Shown here one piece after another: positions 54,870 through 62,304 of a stretch of DNA of 64,000 nt. The position numbers were made by a program, and so were the translations under genes. Position 1 is the stretch's first letter; every line of letters begins with the position of its first letter. The notes beneath the pieces were generated by a model. It did not search any database. It had not been told where the DNA came from and saw nothing but the letters and a program-made list of their open reading frames with translations. Source of the DNA: CAWEQO01 sp963811225 (lineage in GTDB: Bacteria; Chloroflexota; Anaerolineae; Anaerolineales; Anaerolineaceae); NCBI GenBank assembly GCA_963811225.1, contig CAWEQO010000011.1:225051-289050 (forward strand). Direction: 5' to 3'.

Positions 54870-54915
54870 CGTTGGCCGGACGTTTGCTGAGGGGAGAAGC
54901 AAGGTCCGGCCAACG
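54870..54915 (-). promoter_or_regulatory. Leader hairpin with ATCGTTGGCYGGAC motif
   Basis: CGTTGGCCGGAC (54870-54881) and its exact complement (54904-54915) make a 12-bp stem in the leader of the OB-fold gene. On the minus strand a TATAAT lies at 54962-54957. A similar hairpin lies upstream of the prepilin peptidase gene. Confidence 0.55.
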
Positions 54916-55003
54916 ATGAAAAAAGCAAAATAGAATGGGTTCAGCTGTTTGATTCGATTATAGCGACCAAATCGGCCGCATCCTAGCATGGAAAGGGACG
55001 CGT

Positions 55004-55444
55004 TTAGTGAGTCAGGGCGCGGAGTTTAGCGCCGCCGGTCTGTGAGACGATCACCTCCGGCACCAACGAAGGAAACAGCAGCGAGAGATCGGCCGATACG
55101 GTCACCTGCACCAGGTTCTCACCACTGCTTACCTGGATATCGGTGACGTAGGCATGGACGCCCTTGGCCGACAGACTGGCCGTGTTAAACGAGACGTACG
55201 ATTGGGCGTTCGACCAGGTCTTCTCGGTGGGGACCAAACCACCGCTTTCCTCGAAGGTGCGCTGGTTGATCTCCGCCGAGGCTGCCACCGCCGCCGAGTC
55301 GGCCGCTTTGGCCACTTCTGAGATGGCGTAGAAATAGCGGCCGAGCTCGATCGCCAGGGCCAGGGCGGGCACGAGCACGAAGCCGATGAACACCGCCCAA
55401 AAGGTCATGGTGTAGCCGCGCCGGTCGCGCCGCAACCGCCTCAT
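55004..55444 (-). CDS. TadG-like pilus assembly protein
   Basis: A 146-residue protein. The N-terminus MRRLRRDRRGYTMTFWAVFI followed by a membrane helix is the class III-prepilin-like leader of TadE/TadG pseudopilins. The rest is a periplasmic beta-rich domain. Its ATG overlaps the stop of the TadE gene by 1 nt (TAATG). TadG-type pseudopilins are minor components of Flp pili. It is the last gene of a four-gene pilus cluster. Confidence 0.75.
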   Translation of the reverse strand: MRRLRRDRRGYTMTFWAVFIGFVLVPALALAIELGRYFYAISEVAKAADSAAVAASAEINQRTFEESGGLVPTEKTWSNAQSYVSFNTASLSAKGVHAYVTDIQVSSGENLVQVTVSADLSLLFPSLVPEVIVSQTGGAKLRALTH

Positions 55445-55854
55445 TACCAGCCCTCCTGACGGAAGGTGCTGTCGGCCTGCACCGTGAAGGTCTGGCCGGG
55501 AAGGCCGGGGAACAGGCTGGTCAGCGGAGACAGGAAGTTGGTCACGCTGCCGCTGACCTGAATCTGCAGCAGGCTGCCGGCGCTGCCGCCGGGGGCCAGC
55601 ACAGACACGGACGGATTCTGGACAATGCCGGCCGCCGAGATGGCCGACTGGGCGGCACTGGTGGCGTAGCAAGCCGGGCAGACCTGAGCCACGCTGCCCA
55701 TGCGGGCGCCGTGCCGGGCGGCGGCCTGCACCGCCTGCTGGCCATAAATCAGCATGCCCAGGTTAACGATCGCCAGCATGACCAGGATGGCGATCGGGGT
55801 GGTGATGGCCGCCTCCAGCATTTCTATGCCGCGATGATCGCGAAGAAAGCGCAT
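55444..55854 (-). CDS. TadE-like pseudopilin
   Basis: A 136-residue protein with a leader (MRFLRDHRGIEMLEAAITTP) and one membrane helix, as in the TadE family (E+5 after cleavage at RG). Two cysteines (VCPACYATS) suggest a disulfide. It overlaps TadG by 1 nt and lies just downstream of the Flp pilin gene, with a stem between. Confidence 0.8.
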   Translation of the reverse strand: MRFLRDHRGIEMLEAAITTPIAILVMLAIVNLGMLIYGQQAVQAAARHGARMGSVAQVCPACYATSAAQSAISAAGIVQNPSVSVLAPGGSAGSLLQIQVSGSVTNFLSPLTSLFPGLPGQTFTVQADSTFRQEGW

Positions 55855-55870
55855 AAGCCTCCAAAGGGGG

Positions 55871-55902
55871 TTCTGCCGGTGGGTTAGATTGCACCGGCAG
55901 AA
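55871..55902 (-). terminator. Stem between Flp pilin and tadE
   Basis: TTCTGCCGGTG (about 55871-55881) and CACCGGCAGAA (about 55892-55902) form an 11-bp hairpin. It probably reduces readthrough so that pilin is made in excess of TadE/TadG, as is common in pilus operons. Confidence 0.6.
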
Positions 55903-55912
55903 CCGGAAAGGA

Positions 55913-56059
55913 TCAGATCTTGCCGGCAATGTCGGTGACAATTGCGGCGATGTTGGCGCCGAGCATGCGGTAGGCGCCGTAAGAAACGAGCACAACCACG
56001 GCGATGATCAGGGCCACTTCGGTCAATTCAATGCCCCGATTGTCTTTGAGGAAACGCAA
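55913..56059 (-). CDS. Flp/Tad-type major pilin
   Basis: A 48-residue protein starting at a TTG with GGAGGTGATC upstream; it is easy to miss because of the start codon and size. RFLKDNRGIELTEVALIIAV has the Flp prepilin cleavage site (G before the hydrophobic part) with Glu+5, and a single membrane helix. The same RGIE leader pattern occurs in the adjacent TadE. It polymerises into Flp pili for adhesion or for DNA uptake. Confidence 0.85.
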   Translation of the reverse strand: MRFLKDNRGIELTEVALIIAVVVLVSYGAYRMLGANIAAIVTDIAGKI

Positions 56060-56078
56060 TGTAGATCACCTCCTTTCA

Positions 56079-56576
56079 TCACAGGATACGTGGAACCAGG
56101 TTATAGAGCAGGGTTCCCAGGAAAATCGAGAGCACGTAGGGAACCGAGGTTTGCTTGCGGAGCAGGCCGATCGCCCCTTGCAGGCCGCCCACCAGGGTGA
56201 TCGGGAGCAGAATGAGAGGATTACTAAAAGCGAGAAGTACCGCCATCAGGAGCTTCATGTCCGCCCCGCCCATCCGGTTCAGATCCCAGAGCAGCCAGAT
56301 CACGAAGAGCGCCAGATAGGTGAGAGATGCAGAAGTAGAGAGCGTTGAGAAAATGGAGAAAGCAGTGAGGACGGCTGCCATCAGCCGGCGCCGGGCAGGG
56401 ATGGGGATTTCTGAAACCAGGCAGAGGGCCAAGACCAGGAGTACCGGCAGCCACTGGTTTTGAAAGGCAGCGTACACGCCGGACCCGAGCAGCAGGGAAA
56501 GCGTCAGCCAGGAAGGCACCTCGCGACTGCGCAGGTCGAAGATGGTAGCGATGAGGAGTGCAGGGCAAATGAGCAT
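56079..56576 (-). CDS. Prepilin peptidase (TadV/CpaA-like)
   Basis: A 165-residue membrane protease. The two aspartates of the A24 family are in DLRSREVPSW near the start and GGADMKLL (GxGD-type) at about residue 105. It is shorter than type IV prepilin peptidases, lacking the methylase part, as in TadV. It matures the Flp pilin and TadE/TadG encoded just downstream. TadA, TadB and TadC are not in the window. Confidence 0.82.
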   Translation of the reverse strand: MLICPALLIATIFDLRSREVPSWLTLSLLLGSGVYAAFQNQWLPVLLVLALCLVSEIPIPARRRLMAAVLTAFSIFSTLSTSASLTYLALFVIWLLWDLNRMGGADMKLLMAVLLAFSNPLILLPITLVGGLQGAIGLLRKQTSVPYVLSIFLGTLLYNLVPRIL

Positions 56577-56597
56577 AGTGGAAGCCTAAAATTAAAA

Positions 56598-56636
56598 GGC
56601 CGGACAAACCAAGGTGGTAAATGTCCAGCCAACGAT
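56598..56636 (-). promoter_or_regulatory. Leader hairpin related to the one at 54870-54915
   Basis: On the minus strand ATCGTTGGCTGGAC (56636-56623) is followed by a loop and GTCCGGCC (56605-56598), an 8-bp stem with one G:T pair. TATAAT lies upstream at 56668-56663. The 14 leading bases match the 54915 element at 13 positions. Confidence 0.5.
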
Positions 56637-56688
56637 TGAGATAAACGAACTGATCGATTTTTATTATAGTGAGGGAAAAGGGCTTTTC

Positions 56689-56808
56689 CTAGCTTAAGTT
56701 GTCTTCTACTTTCCCCACCCATAAAAAGTCACGCTCACCCAACTTCATGATCTCGCTGTGCATGTCCCTCCAAGAAAACCTGGCCGGCTCGATTTCCAGT
56801 ATTACCAT
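56689..56808 (-). CDS. Possible small protein after the DUF4258 gene
   Basis: 39 codons from an ATG at 56808, starting 8 nt after the DUF4258 stop: MVILEIEPARFSWRDMHSEI onward. It could be a short antitoxin-like partner, but there is no clear ribosome-binding site and no family. Reported as possible only. Confidence 0.3.
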   Translation of the reverse strand: MVILEIEPARFSWRDMHSEIMKLGERDFLWVGKVEDNLS

Positions 56809-56815
56809 AGAAATG

Positions 56816-57127
56816 CTAGATTGAGATTTGAAAGCCCTGCAAAGAGCGCGGCGAGAGGTGGCGGATATACTTGAGACCATTCCGGCGATTGCGCCAAACG
56901 GTCAACACCAGCCTACCTTCCAGGTCCATTACGATGGCCGTGCCTACCAAACGCTTGCAGAAGTCACGGCGGTGATCATCCCTTGGGAGATCTTTTTCTC
57001 GGAGGTAACAAAATATCGCCCCCGCATTGTGATAGCGTTTGCCGTACAGGTACACGTACTCAATTTCCTCATCGGTCAAGCCACGTTGGGCTGCTCTTTC
57101 CATTGCATGTTCGCTGAGCTGAAACAT
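56816..57127 (-). CDS. DUF4258 family protein
   Basis: 103 residues from the ATG preceded by AAAGGAGG; an upstream ATG adds 11 residues but has no ribosome-binding site. Motifs EHAMERAAQRGLTDEEIEYV and IFCYLREKDLP, then VLTVWRNRR, are those of DUF4258, a small RelE/nuclease-like family often found next to antitoxins. No antitoxin is obvious beside it. Located between the pilus cluster and the CRISPR genes. Confidence 0.7.
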   Translation of the reverse strand: MFQLSEHAMERAAQRGLTDEEIEYVYLYGKRYHNAGAIFCYLREKDLPRDDHRRDFCKRLVGTAIVMDLEGRLVLTVWRNRRNGLKYIRHLSPRSLQGFQISI

Positions 57128-57229
57128 TTTTGCCTTCCTCCTTTCAAAATGGTCATTCATTTCTCATAATAGAATAAATGAACGGGAAGGCAAACTTGAG
57201 CAGATTATCTGTGGATTTATATCTAGAAC

Positions 57230-57610
57230 CTAACGCTGATTCCTGGCCTGGTCTCGAACAGCCTGCAAGTTGATGATCTCAGCGACTACATATGTGGTCA
57301 GGCTGATGTTAAATACCTGCTTCAATCGAATAATAGAGGGGAAATGACCCATCCGGCCATGCAGTTCGGCTAAGAGCAGCGCGGCAATAATATTAAGAGA
57401 GGGGAGGTTGATGAGGAGCGGCAGGACTTGCCATTCCTCCGGCGATAAATTCACCTGCTGAACCAGGTCCTGTATTTGCTTCAAAAAGGGAGCTTCGGGA
57501 TCGAACTGTGTGGGGATTTGTCGAGTTTCATCAATCTTGGCTTCTAGTATCTGCTCGATTTGTTCCAACTGCGCCTTGGTAAACGGATGTGAAAAGTTGA
57601 GCAGGATCAA
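57230..57610 (-). CDS. CRISPR-associated protein Csx15-like
   Basis: 126 residues. I start it at the TTG at 57610, which follows AGAGG and lies 4 nt after the card1 stop. MILLNFSHPFTKAQLEQIE is the N-terminal pattern of Csx15, a small protein seen with type III systems in Chloroflexota and others. It lacks a catalytic motif that I can identify. In the csx15-card1-cas6 order it is the last gene. Confidence 0.7.
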   Translation of the reverse strand: MILLNFSHPFTKAQLEQIEQILEAKIDETRQIPTQFDPEAPFLKQIQDLVQQVNLSPEEWQVLPLLINLPSLNIIAALLLAELHGRMGHFPSIIRLKQVFNISLTTYVVAEIINLQAVRDQARNQR

Positions 57611-57614
57611 TTCT

Positions 57615-58742
57615 TTACCTCTGCCTTCGCGCCATATCTTGATAGACAATCTCTTCTACTCGCTCAAGCTCTTCCAATCCAATGATTCTGGATACATATT
57701 CGTGAGCCCGGTTGAGAAACACCCGTCCAAGGTTCTTTTGATTACGGCAAGTCACTAAAAAGGATTTTCCAAAAGTGCCTGCCATGCTATCTTTCAAAGC
57801 GCGCAGACGATTTAAAGTTGCTTGTCCATTCATACCACCGCTCTTGCATTCTATAATCGCCAGTTTTCCATTCAATGTACAAGACACATCGATTTCATTT
57901 TCGATCTCAGCAATTTGAATATTAGCAGAAACATCCATAAAATGTCCGTGATTTTGCAATGCAGTGTAAACGTACCGTTCAAGCCACAATCCGTTGATTT
58001 GCTCTACTGCTTTTGCATGAAACCAGATCGTATCCTCTTGCCGCCGAAGCCAACCAATCCGTTCAAGCGCTTCTAGCAGCCAAGGCGCTATTCGAGCGGT
58101 TTTATACGGAATACCCTGCTCCCTATCTAAAGAGGAAACGGCTCCCCTGAGAAGCGAATGCAAAAAGAGCATACTTCGGAAAGAATCGGGCCGATGAGAA
58201 TAAATTTCCTTCTCTAGCAGCAGCTCATTCGACCGCAGTTCGTGGGAGGCTGTTCGTTTCTCATCGATCACACGGTGATGCAACTCCAGCACCTGGCGCA
58301 CGGTGATCCGCTCCAGATCGAATGGCATAATCGACGCACCCTCAGGACCATATCGGAAAATTTGTTCCTTTTGCGTGTCCACATACAATAGGGGAACCTT
58401 CGCCTGAATTCCGGCAAGATAGGCGCCAATCGACATGGGTTTGGTTCCGCCGGTGAAGTTGATGGTAAAATCATTCCCCGCTCCGGCTTCGATTGTTTGA
58501 CGGCAAAGGTTACATGTGCTTTGGGGATCCATCGGATCCACCGGGCCTTTAAGCAGAATCCAATCTCGGCTTTTTGAGAGCGCCTTGCAAATGTCATTAT
58601 AAATATCAAAGTAACGTGGAATGATTTTGCCATTGTCGCCAGAGGCAATCAAAATGATTCGATCATAATGAAGCCCGCGTTGAAACAACGGAATCACATT
58701 TTGCATACGCTGATCAGACAGTAAGCAGATAAGCTGGTGCAT
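57615..58742 (-). CDS. Card1/Can2-like CARF nuclease (cyclic-oligoadenylate activated)
   Basis: A 375-residue protein starting after GGGAGG. The N-terminal CARF domain has the ligand-loop motif NFTGGTKPMSIG. The C-terminal PD-(D/E)XK nuclease has EIDVSC and the strand LAIIECKSG, with the Glu-Cys-Lys of the active site. Length and domains match Card1/Can2, which are activated by cyclic tetra-adenylate from Cas10 and degrade RNA and/or DNA nonspecifically. It lies 90 nt after cas6. No Cas10 gene is in the window, so its activator must be made elsewhere. Confidence 0.82.
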   Translation of the reverse strand: MHQLICLLSDQRMQNVIPLFQRGLHYDRIILIASGDNGKIIPRYFDIYNDICKALSKSRDWILLKGPVDPMDPQSTCNLCRQTIEAGAGNDFTINFTGGTKPMSIGAYLAGIQAKVPLLYVDTQKEQIFRYGPEGASIMPFDLERITVRQVLELHHRVIDEKRTASHELRSNELLLEKEIYSHRPDSFRSMLFLHSLLRGAVSSLDREQGIPYKTARIAPWLLEALERIGWLRRQEDTIWFHAKAVEQINGLWLERYVYTALQNHGHFMDVSANIQIAEIENEIDVSCTLNGKLAIIECKSGGMNGQATLNRLRALKDSMAGTFGKSFLVTCRNQKNLGRVFLNRAHEYVSRIIGLEELERVEEIVYQDMARRQR

Positions 58743-58832
58743 GGTGACCTCCCTGGTTCAAAATCAAATTATTATTCCACGATCACCAATCTCATTTATC
58801 TGTCCTCCCGAAGCTAGATTGGGTCCTCAGGA

Positions 58833-59696
58833 TTATTCAACCTGCAGAGTCTGGCCCATGCCGACCGTTGTATGATGGCCGACACCCGAGAAATAAGCGA
58901 AAGCCGACAGCAGTCGCAGGACCCGGTCGGCGCCATCCCAGATCTCTCGAAATTCTTTCGACTGGTTTTTGGGCAGCAAGGTAAACGCCGCCGTGCCGGT
59001 AAAGCCGATTGCCACGCCGTGCGTGCCTTCCGCAAAGCGCCAGCGCTCAGTATTCAAATTCGTCAGCTCGCTCACCATCACGCAGCCCTTCACAAACTCC
59101 GGCCAGACCCGATCGATCTCCAGCGCCTCAGGACAGAAGGCGTTCCATTTCAGCCACAAGCTGCGGAAGACGTGCTCGGGGATGGGCAGTGGGATATCCG
59201 CTCCGGAGGTGCGGAAGGCGGTGGGGCTGGCAAACTCCAGCCGTCCCCGGCGCGAGTCCCTTTCCAATCCCACCCGATCTGCCAGATCTTGAAAGGAGGA
59301 CGTTCCGGCCCAGGGATTCTGAGCCGGGTCGAGCGTGTAACCGTCCACCCTAAATGGCATCTTATACAGCTCGACTTTTGCGGGCATGCCTTTCAAGACG
59401 TTTTTGAGGATGACTTCCGATAGTTCTGTTTGCCAGGAGGTTATTCGAATCCACAAGGGTTCGCCGGTCTTCAGCCAGCGCCCCTCGGGGATCACGACGC
59501 CGCGCTCGCTCATCAAGGTCGAAACGGTATAGGGCTTGGGGCCCTGCCGGTCGTGCAAGGCTTTCGCCATCTCCGGCTGATGCCGGGCCAGCTGCCCCAG
59601 GAACCACGCCTGGATTGGCCGGCTCAATGGGCCAAGCACGGGAGCAGGCTGGCTGGGCGAGAGCGCGATCAGGATGGAAAGCAGCATAGATGGCAT
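58833..59696 (-). CDS. cas6: Cas6 CRISPR pre-crRNA endoribonuclease
   Basis: A 287-residue protein with two ferredoxin-like halves and the C-terminal glycine-rich loop SGVGHHTTVGMGQ, the Cas6 hallmark. A His in the N-terminal half (for example GQLARHQPEM) may be catalytic. Cas6 cuts the pre-crRNA 8 nt before each repeat end, leaving the 5' handle ATTGAAAC, which matches the repeat of the adjacent array read on the minus strand. It lies directly downstream of the array. Confidence 0.85.
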   Translation of the reverse strand: MPSMLLSILIALSPSQPAPVLGPLSRPIQAWFLGQLARHQPEMAKALHDRQGPKPYTVSTLMSERGVVIPEGRWLKTGEPLWIRITSWQTELSEVILKNVLKGMPAKVELYKMPFRVDGYTLDPAQNPWAGTSSFQDLADRVGLERDSRRGRLEFASPTAFRTSGADIPLPIPEHVFRSLWLKWNAFCPEALEIDRVWPEFVKGCVMVSELTNLNTERWRFAEGTHGVAIGFTGTAAFTLLPKNQSKEFREIWDGADRVLRLLSAFAYFSGVGHHTTVGMGQTLQVE

Positions 59697-59797
59697 TACC
59701 TGAAAAAACAGAAGATTGAATATTATTGTACAACAGGTTTAGACAAAGGGGAAATGATCGATAAAAAAGCGGGTATTCGTTTCGATTTCAAGTAAAT

Positions 59798-59835
59798 CAA
59801 AAACAACCGGAAATTTACATCTCCGGTTGTTTTTG
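59798..59835 (-). terminator. Terminator at the trailer end of the CRISPR array
   Basis: On the minus strand CAAAAACAACCGGA and TCCGGTTGTTTTTG (59835-59822 and 59811-59798) form a 14-bp stem ending in T-rich sequence. It lies just past the first repeat and closes the array transcript before cas6. Confidence 0.75.
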
Positions 59836-59841
59836 GTAAAC

Positions 59842-61438
59842 AATCCAATCCCCTCGCGAAGCACCCTGTCAAGGGTTTGACGGGGCATAGTGATTCCAAC
59901 ATCCCTGCGGGAGAAATCGTGCCTGTGCAGGGGGTCAGTTTCAATCCCCTCGTGCAGCACCCTAAAAAGGGTTAGACGGGGCATAGTGATTCCAACTACC
60001 TGCACCAGGCAATGGAGAACGTCCTCGAATTGTTTCAATCCCCTTAGACGGGGCATAGTGATTCCAACTTACTGCAGTAACGTCACCGACCAGGTGAATG
60101 CAGAAGTTTCAATCCCCTTAGACGGGGCATAGTGATTCCAACATTGGCCGCGATCGTCAAGGACCTAGCCGGCTAAGTTTCAATCCCCTTAGACGGGGCA
60201 TAGTGATTCCAACTAGTAGCGCAGCTGACACGTCGTTCAAGCTGGTGACGTTTCAATCCCCTTAGACGGGGCATAGTGATTCCAACATCGTCGTCCAGCG
60301 CTCGAAAGCCGTCGCTGATCAGTTTCAATCCCCTTAGACGGGGCATAGTGATTCCAACGACTGCGATACGTGACTGTCAGATCGTGACTGGTTAAGTTTC
60401 AATCCCCTTAGACGGGGCATAGTGATTCCAACTACGACCATGCTCATCGAGTCGATGACGTCATTGATAGTTTCAATCCCCTTAGACGGGGCATAGTGAT
60501 TCCAACATCGATGCAGTCCATCATAGTCGAAGCAGACTCGAGTTTCAATCCCCTTAGACGGGGCATAGTGATTCCAACATCACCGGCTGACAATTGCTCG
60601 ACCAGATCATCCGATAGTTTCAATCCCCTTAGACGGGGCATAGTGATTCCAACACGTACGCACTGCAAGCATCCGACGATGATCGAGAGTTTCAATCCCC
60701 TTAGACGGGGCATAGTGATTCCAACACACGATCATCCATGGCAGTCTGCTCTGGTCAGAGTTTCAATCCCCTTAGACGGGGCATAGTGATTCCAACTATC
60801 GACTGGCAAGTCGATGCATGGATACTGGTCGAGGTTTCAATCCCCTTAGACGGGGCATAGTGATTCCAACTATCGCTATCGCATACTTGGATCAACATGT
60901 CAGATGTTTCAATCCCCTTAGACGGGGCATAGTGATTCCAACGACTGCGATCTGCTCGATCAGTCCGTGACTGGATGAGTTTCAATCCCCTTAGACGGGG
61001 CATAGTGATTCCAACTACGCAATGCTGCATACGATCAGTACTCTACGTAAGTTTCAATCCCCTTAGACGGGGCATAGTGATTCCAACACTAGCCATGGTT
61101 ACGTCATACTGATAGCACTGTAAGTTTCAATCCCCTTAGACGGGGCATAGTGATTCCAACTCAGCGACCGCAATTGGCGATCACTGTCGCATGTAAGTTT
61201 CAATCCCCTTAGACGGGGCATAGTGATTCCAACTCTACCAAGGCTGATGGGACGATCGACTCGTGAAGTTTCAATCCCCTTAGACGGGGCATAGTGATTC
61301 CAACAACGATGACGTTCGTAGCAGATGCGACCGTTCATGGAGTTTCAATCCCCTTAGACGGGGCATAGTGATTCCAACTTGTACGCTTCCTAGTTGGCGT
61401 AGTCGAAAAGTTTCAATCCCCTTAGACGGGGCATAGTG
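59842..61438 (-). CRISPR. CRISPR array: 22 visible repeats, 21 spacers, split by IS21
   Basis: Standard repeat is 37 nt: GTTTCAATCCCCTTAGACGG plus GGCATAGTGATTCCAAC on the plus strand. Its complement ends ATTGAAAC, so the crRNA strand is minus and the leader must lie to the right. Repeats begin at 59842, 59938, 60032, 60106 and onward to 61342, then a last one cut after 29 nt at 61438. The two left-most repeats are 59 nt because of a 22-nt insert. Spacers are 31-38 nt. The IS21 element takes the place of the rest of the last repeat. Confidence 0.95.
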
Positions 61439-61545
61439 TGTCAATAGTCGGGTTATGTTTACCACCCATAGTCGGGTGATGTTTACCAGGCATCGCCGGA
61501 CGTATGTTTACCAAGAGTGGGGCTATGGCGAGTGGATAAAATGGA

Positions 61546-62304
61546 TTATGCGGGAAGCGTAAGGGGGACCTCCTTTTTACGGTTGCGTTGGCGGAAGCTG
61601 TCTCCGCGGACGGTCAAGGTGTAGGAATGGTGGGTCAAACGATCCAATGCAGCACTGGCGAGCAGATCATTGTTGAAGACTTCCCCCCACTCGGCGAAGG
61701 CCCGATTGCTGGTGATGATTAGGGAACCGTGCTCGTAGCGCTCGGTAATAATTTCATACAAATCTTGAACGGCCTGGGGGGAGAGGGCTTGCAAACCAAA
61801 ATCATCCAGTACCAGCAAGTCGCAATGCAGCAGGCGCACCAACAAACGGGCATAGCCACCGCTGGCCCGGGCCGCCTGCAAATCATTGAGCAAATGGTGG
61901 GTGGGTTTGGAGACGACCCGGTAGTCCCGTTTGAGCGCTTCAATGGCAATGGCGTTCGCCAAATGGCTCTTCCCAACCCCGGTCGGGCCGCATAACAAAA
62001 TATTCTCGTGGCGGGGAATGAAAGCGCAGGTGGCCAGGTCCTGAATGAGGGTCCGGTTCACCCCCGGTGTGGCCAGGAAATCGAACTGGGTCAGGGATTT
62101 GAGACTGTCGCACCCAGAAGCGGCCAGGCTGTTGACCAGGTGTTGTTGGTTGCGCCGTTCCAGTTCATCATCCAACAGCAGCGCCAGGAATTCCACCGGG
62201 CTGAGTTGGCGTTCAATCGCCTGGGCGGCGCGCACTTCCAGGGTTTGTAGCATCCCGGAAAGCTTGAGTTGGCGCAGTTTGGGAAGCAGGGGATGGCTAT
62301 TCAT
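61546..62304 (-). CDS. istB: IS21 helper ATPase IstB
   Basis: A 252-residue AAA+ protein with Walker A CGPTGVGKSHLANAIA, Walker B LLVLDDFGLQAL and sensor-like SLIITSNR. It overlaps the end of istA by 4 nt (ATGA). IstB remodels target DNA and stimulates the IstA transposase. The gene is complete. Confidence 0.92.
   Translation of the reverse strand: MNSHPLLPKLRQLKLSGMLQTLEVRAAQAIERQLSPVEFLALLLDDELERRNQQHLVNSLAASGCDSLKSLTQFDFLATPGVNRTLIQDLATCAFIPRHENILLCGPTGVGKSHLANAIAIEALKRDYRVVSKPTHHLLNDLQAARASGGYARLLVRLLHCDLLVLDDFGLQALSPQAVQDLYEIITERYEHGSLIITSNRAFAEWGEVFNNDLLASAALDRLTHHSYTLTVRGDSFRQRNRKKEVPLTLPA

Noticed and set aside
57230..57649. Longer csx15 starting within card1
   Set aside because: The extra N-terminus has no ribosome-binding site and the family N-terminus (ILLNFSHP) begins at the TTG at 57610.
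59739..61465. Open reading frames across the CRISPR array encoding repeated VGITMPRLRGLKL or FNPLRRGIVIPT
   Set aside because: They are translations of the 37-nt repeats with spacers whose lengths often keep the frame; no ribosome-binding sites and no conserved protein.
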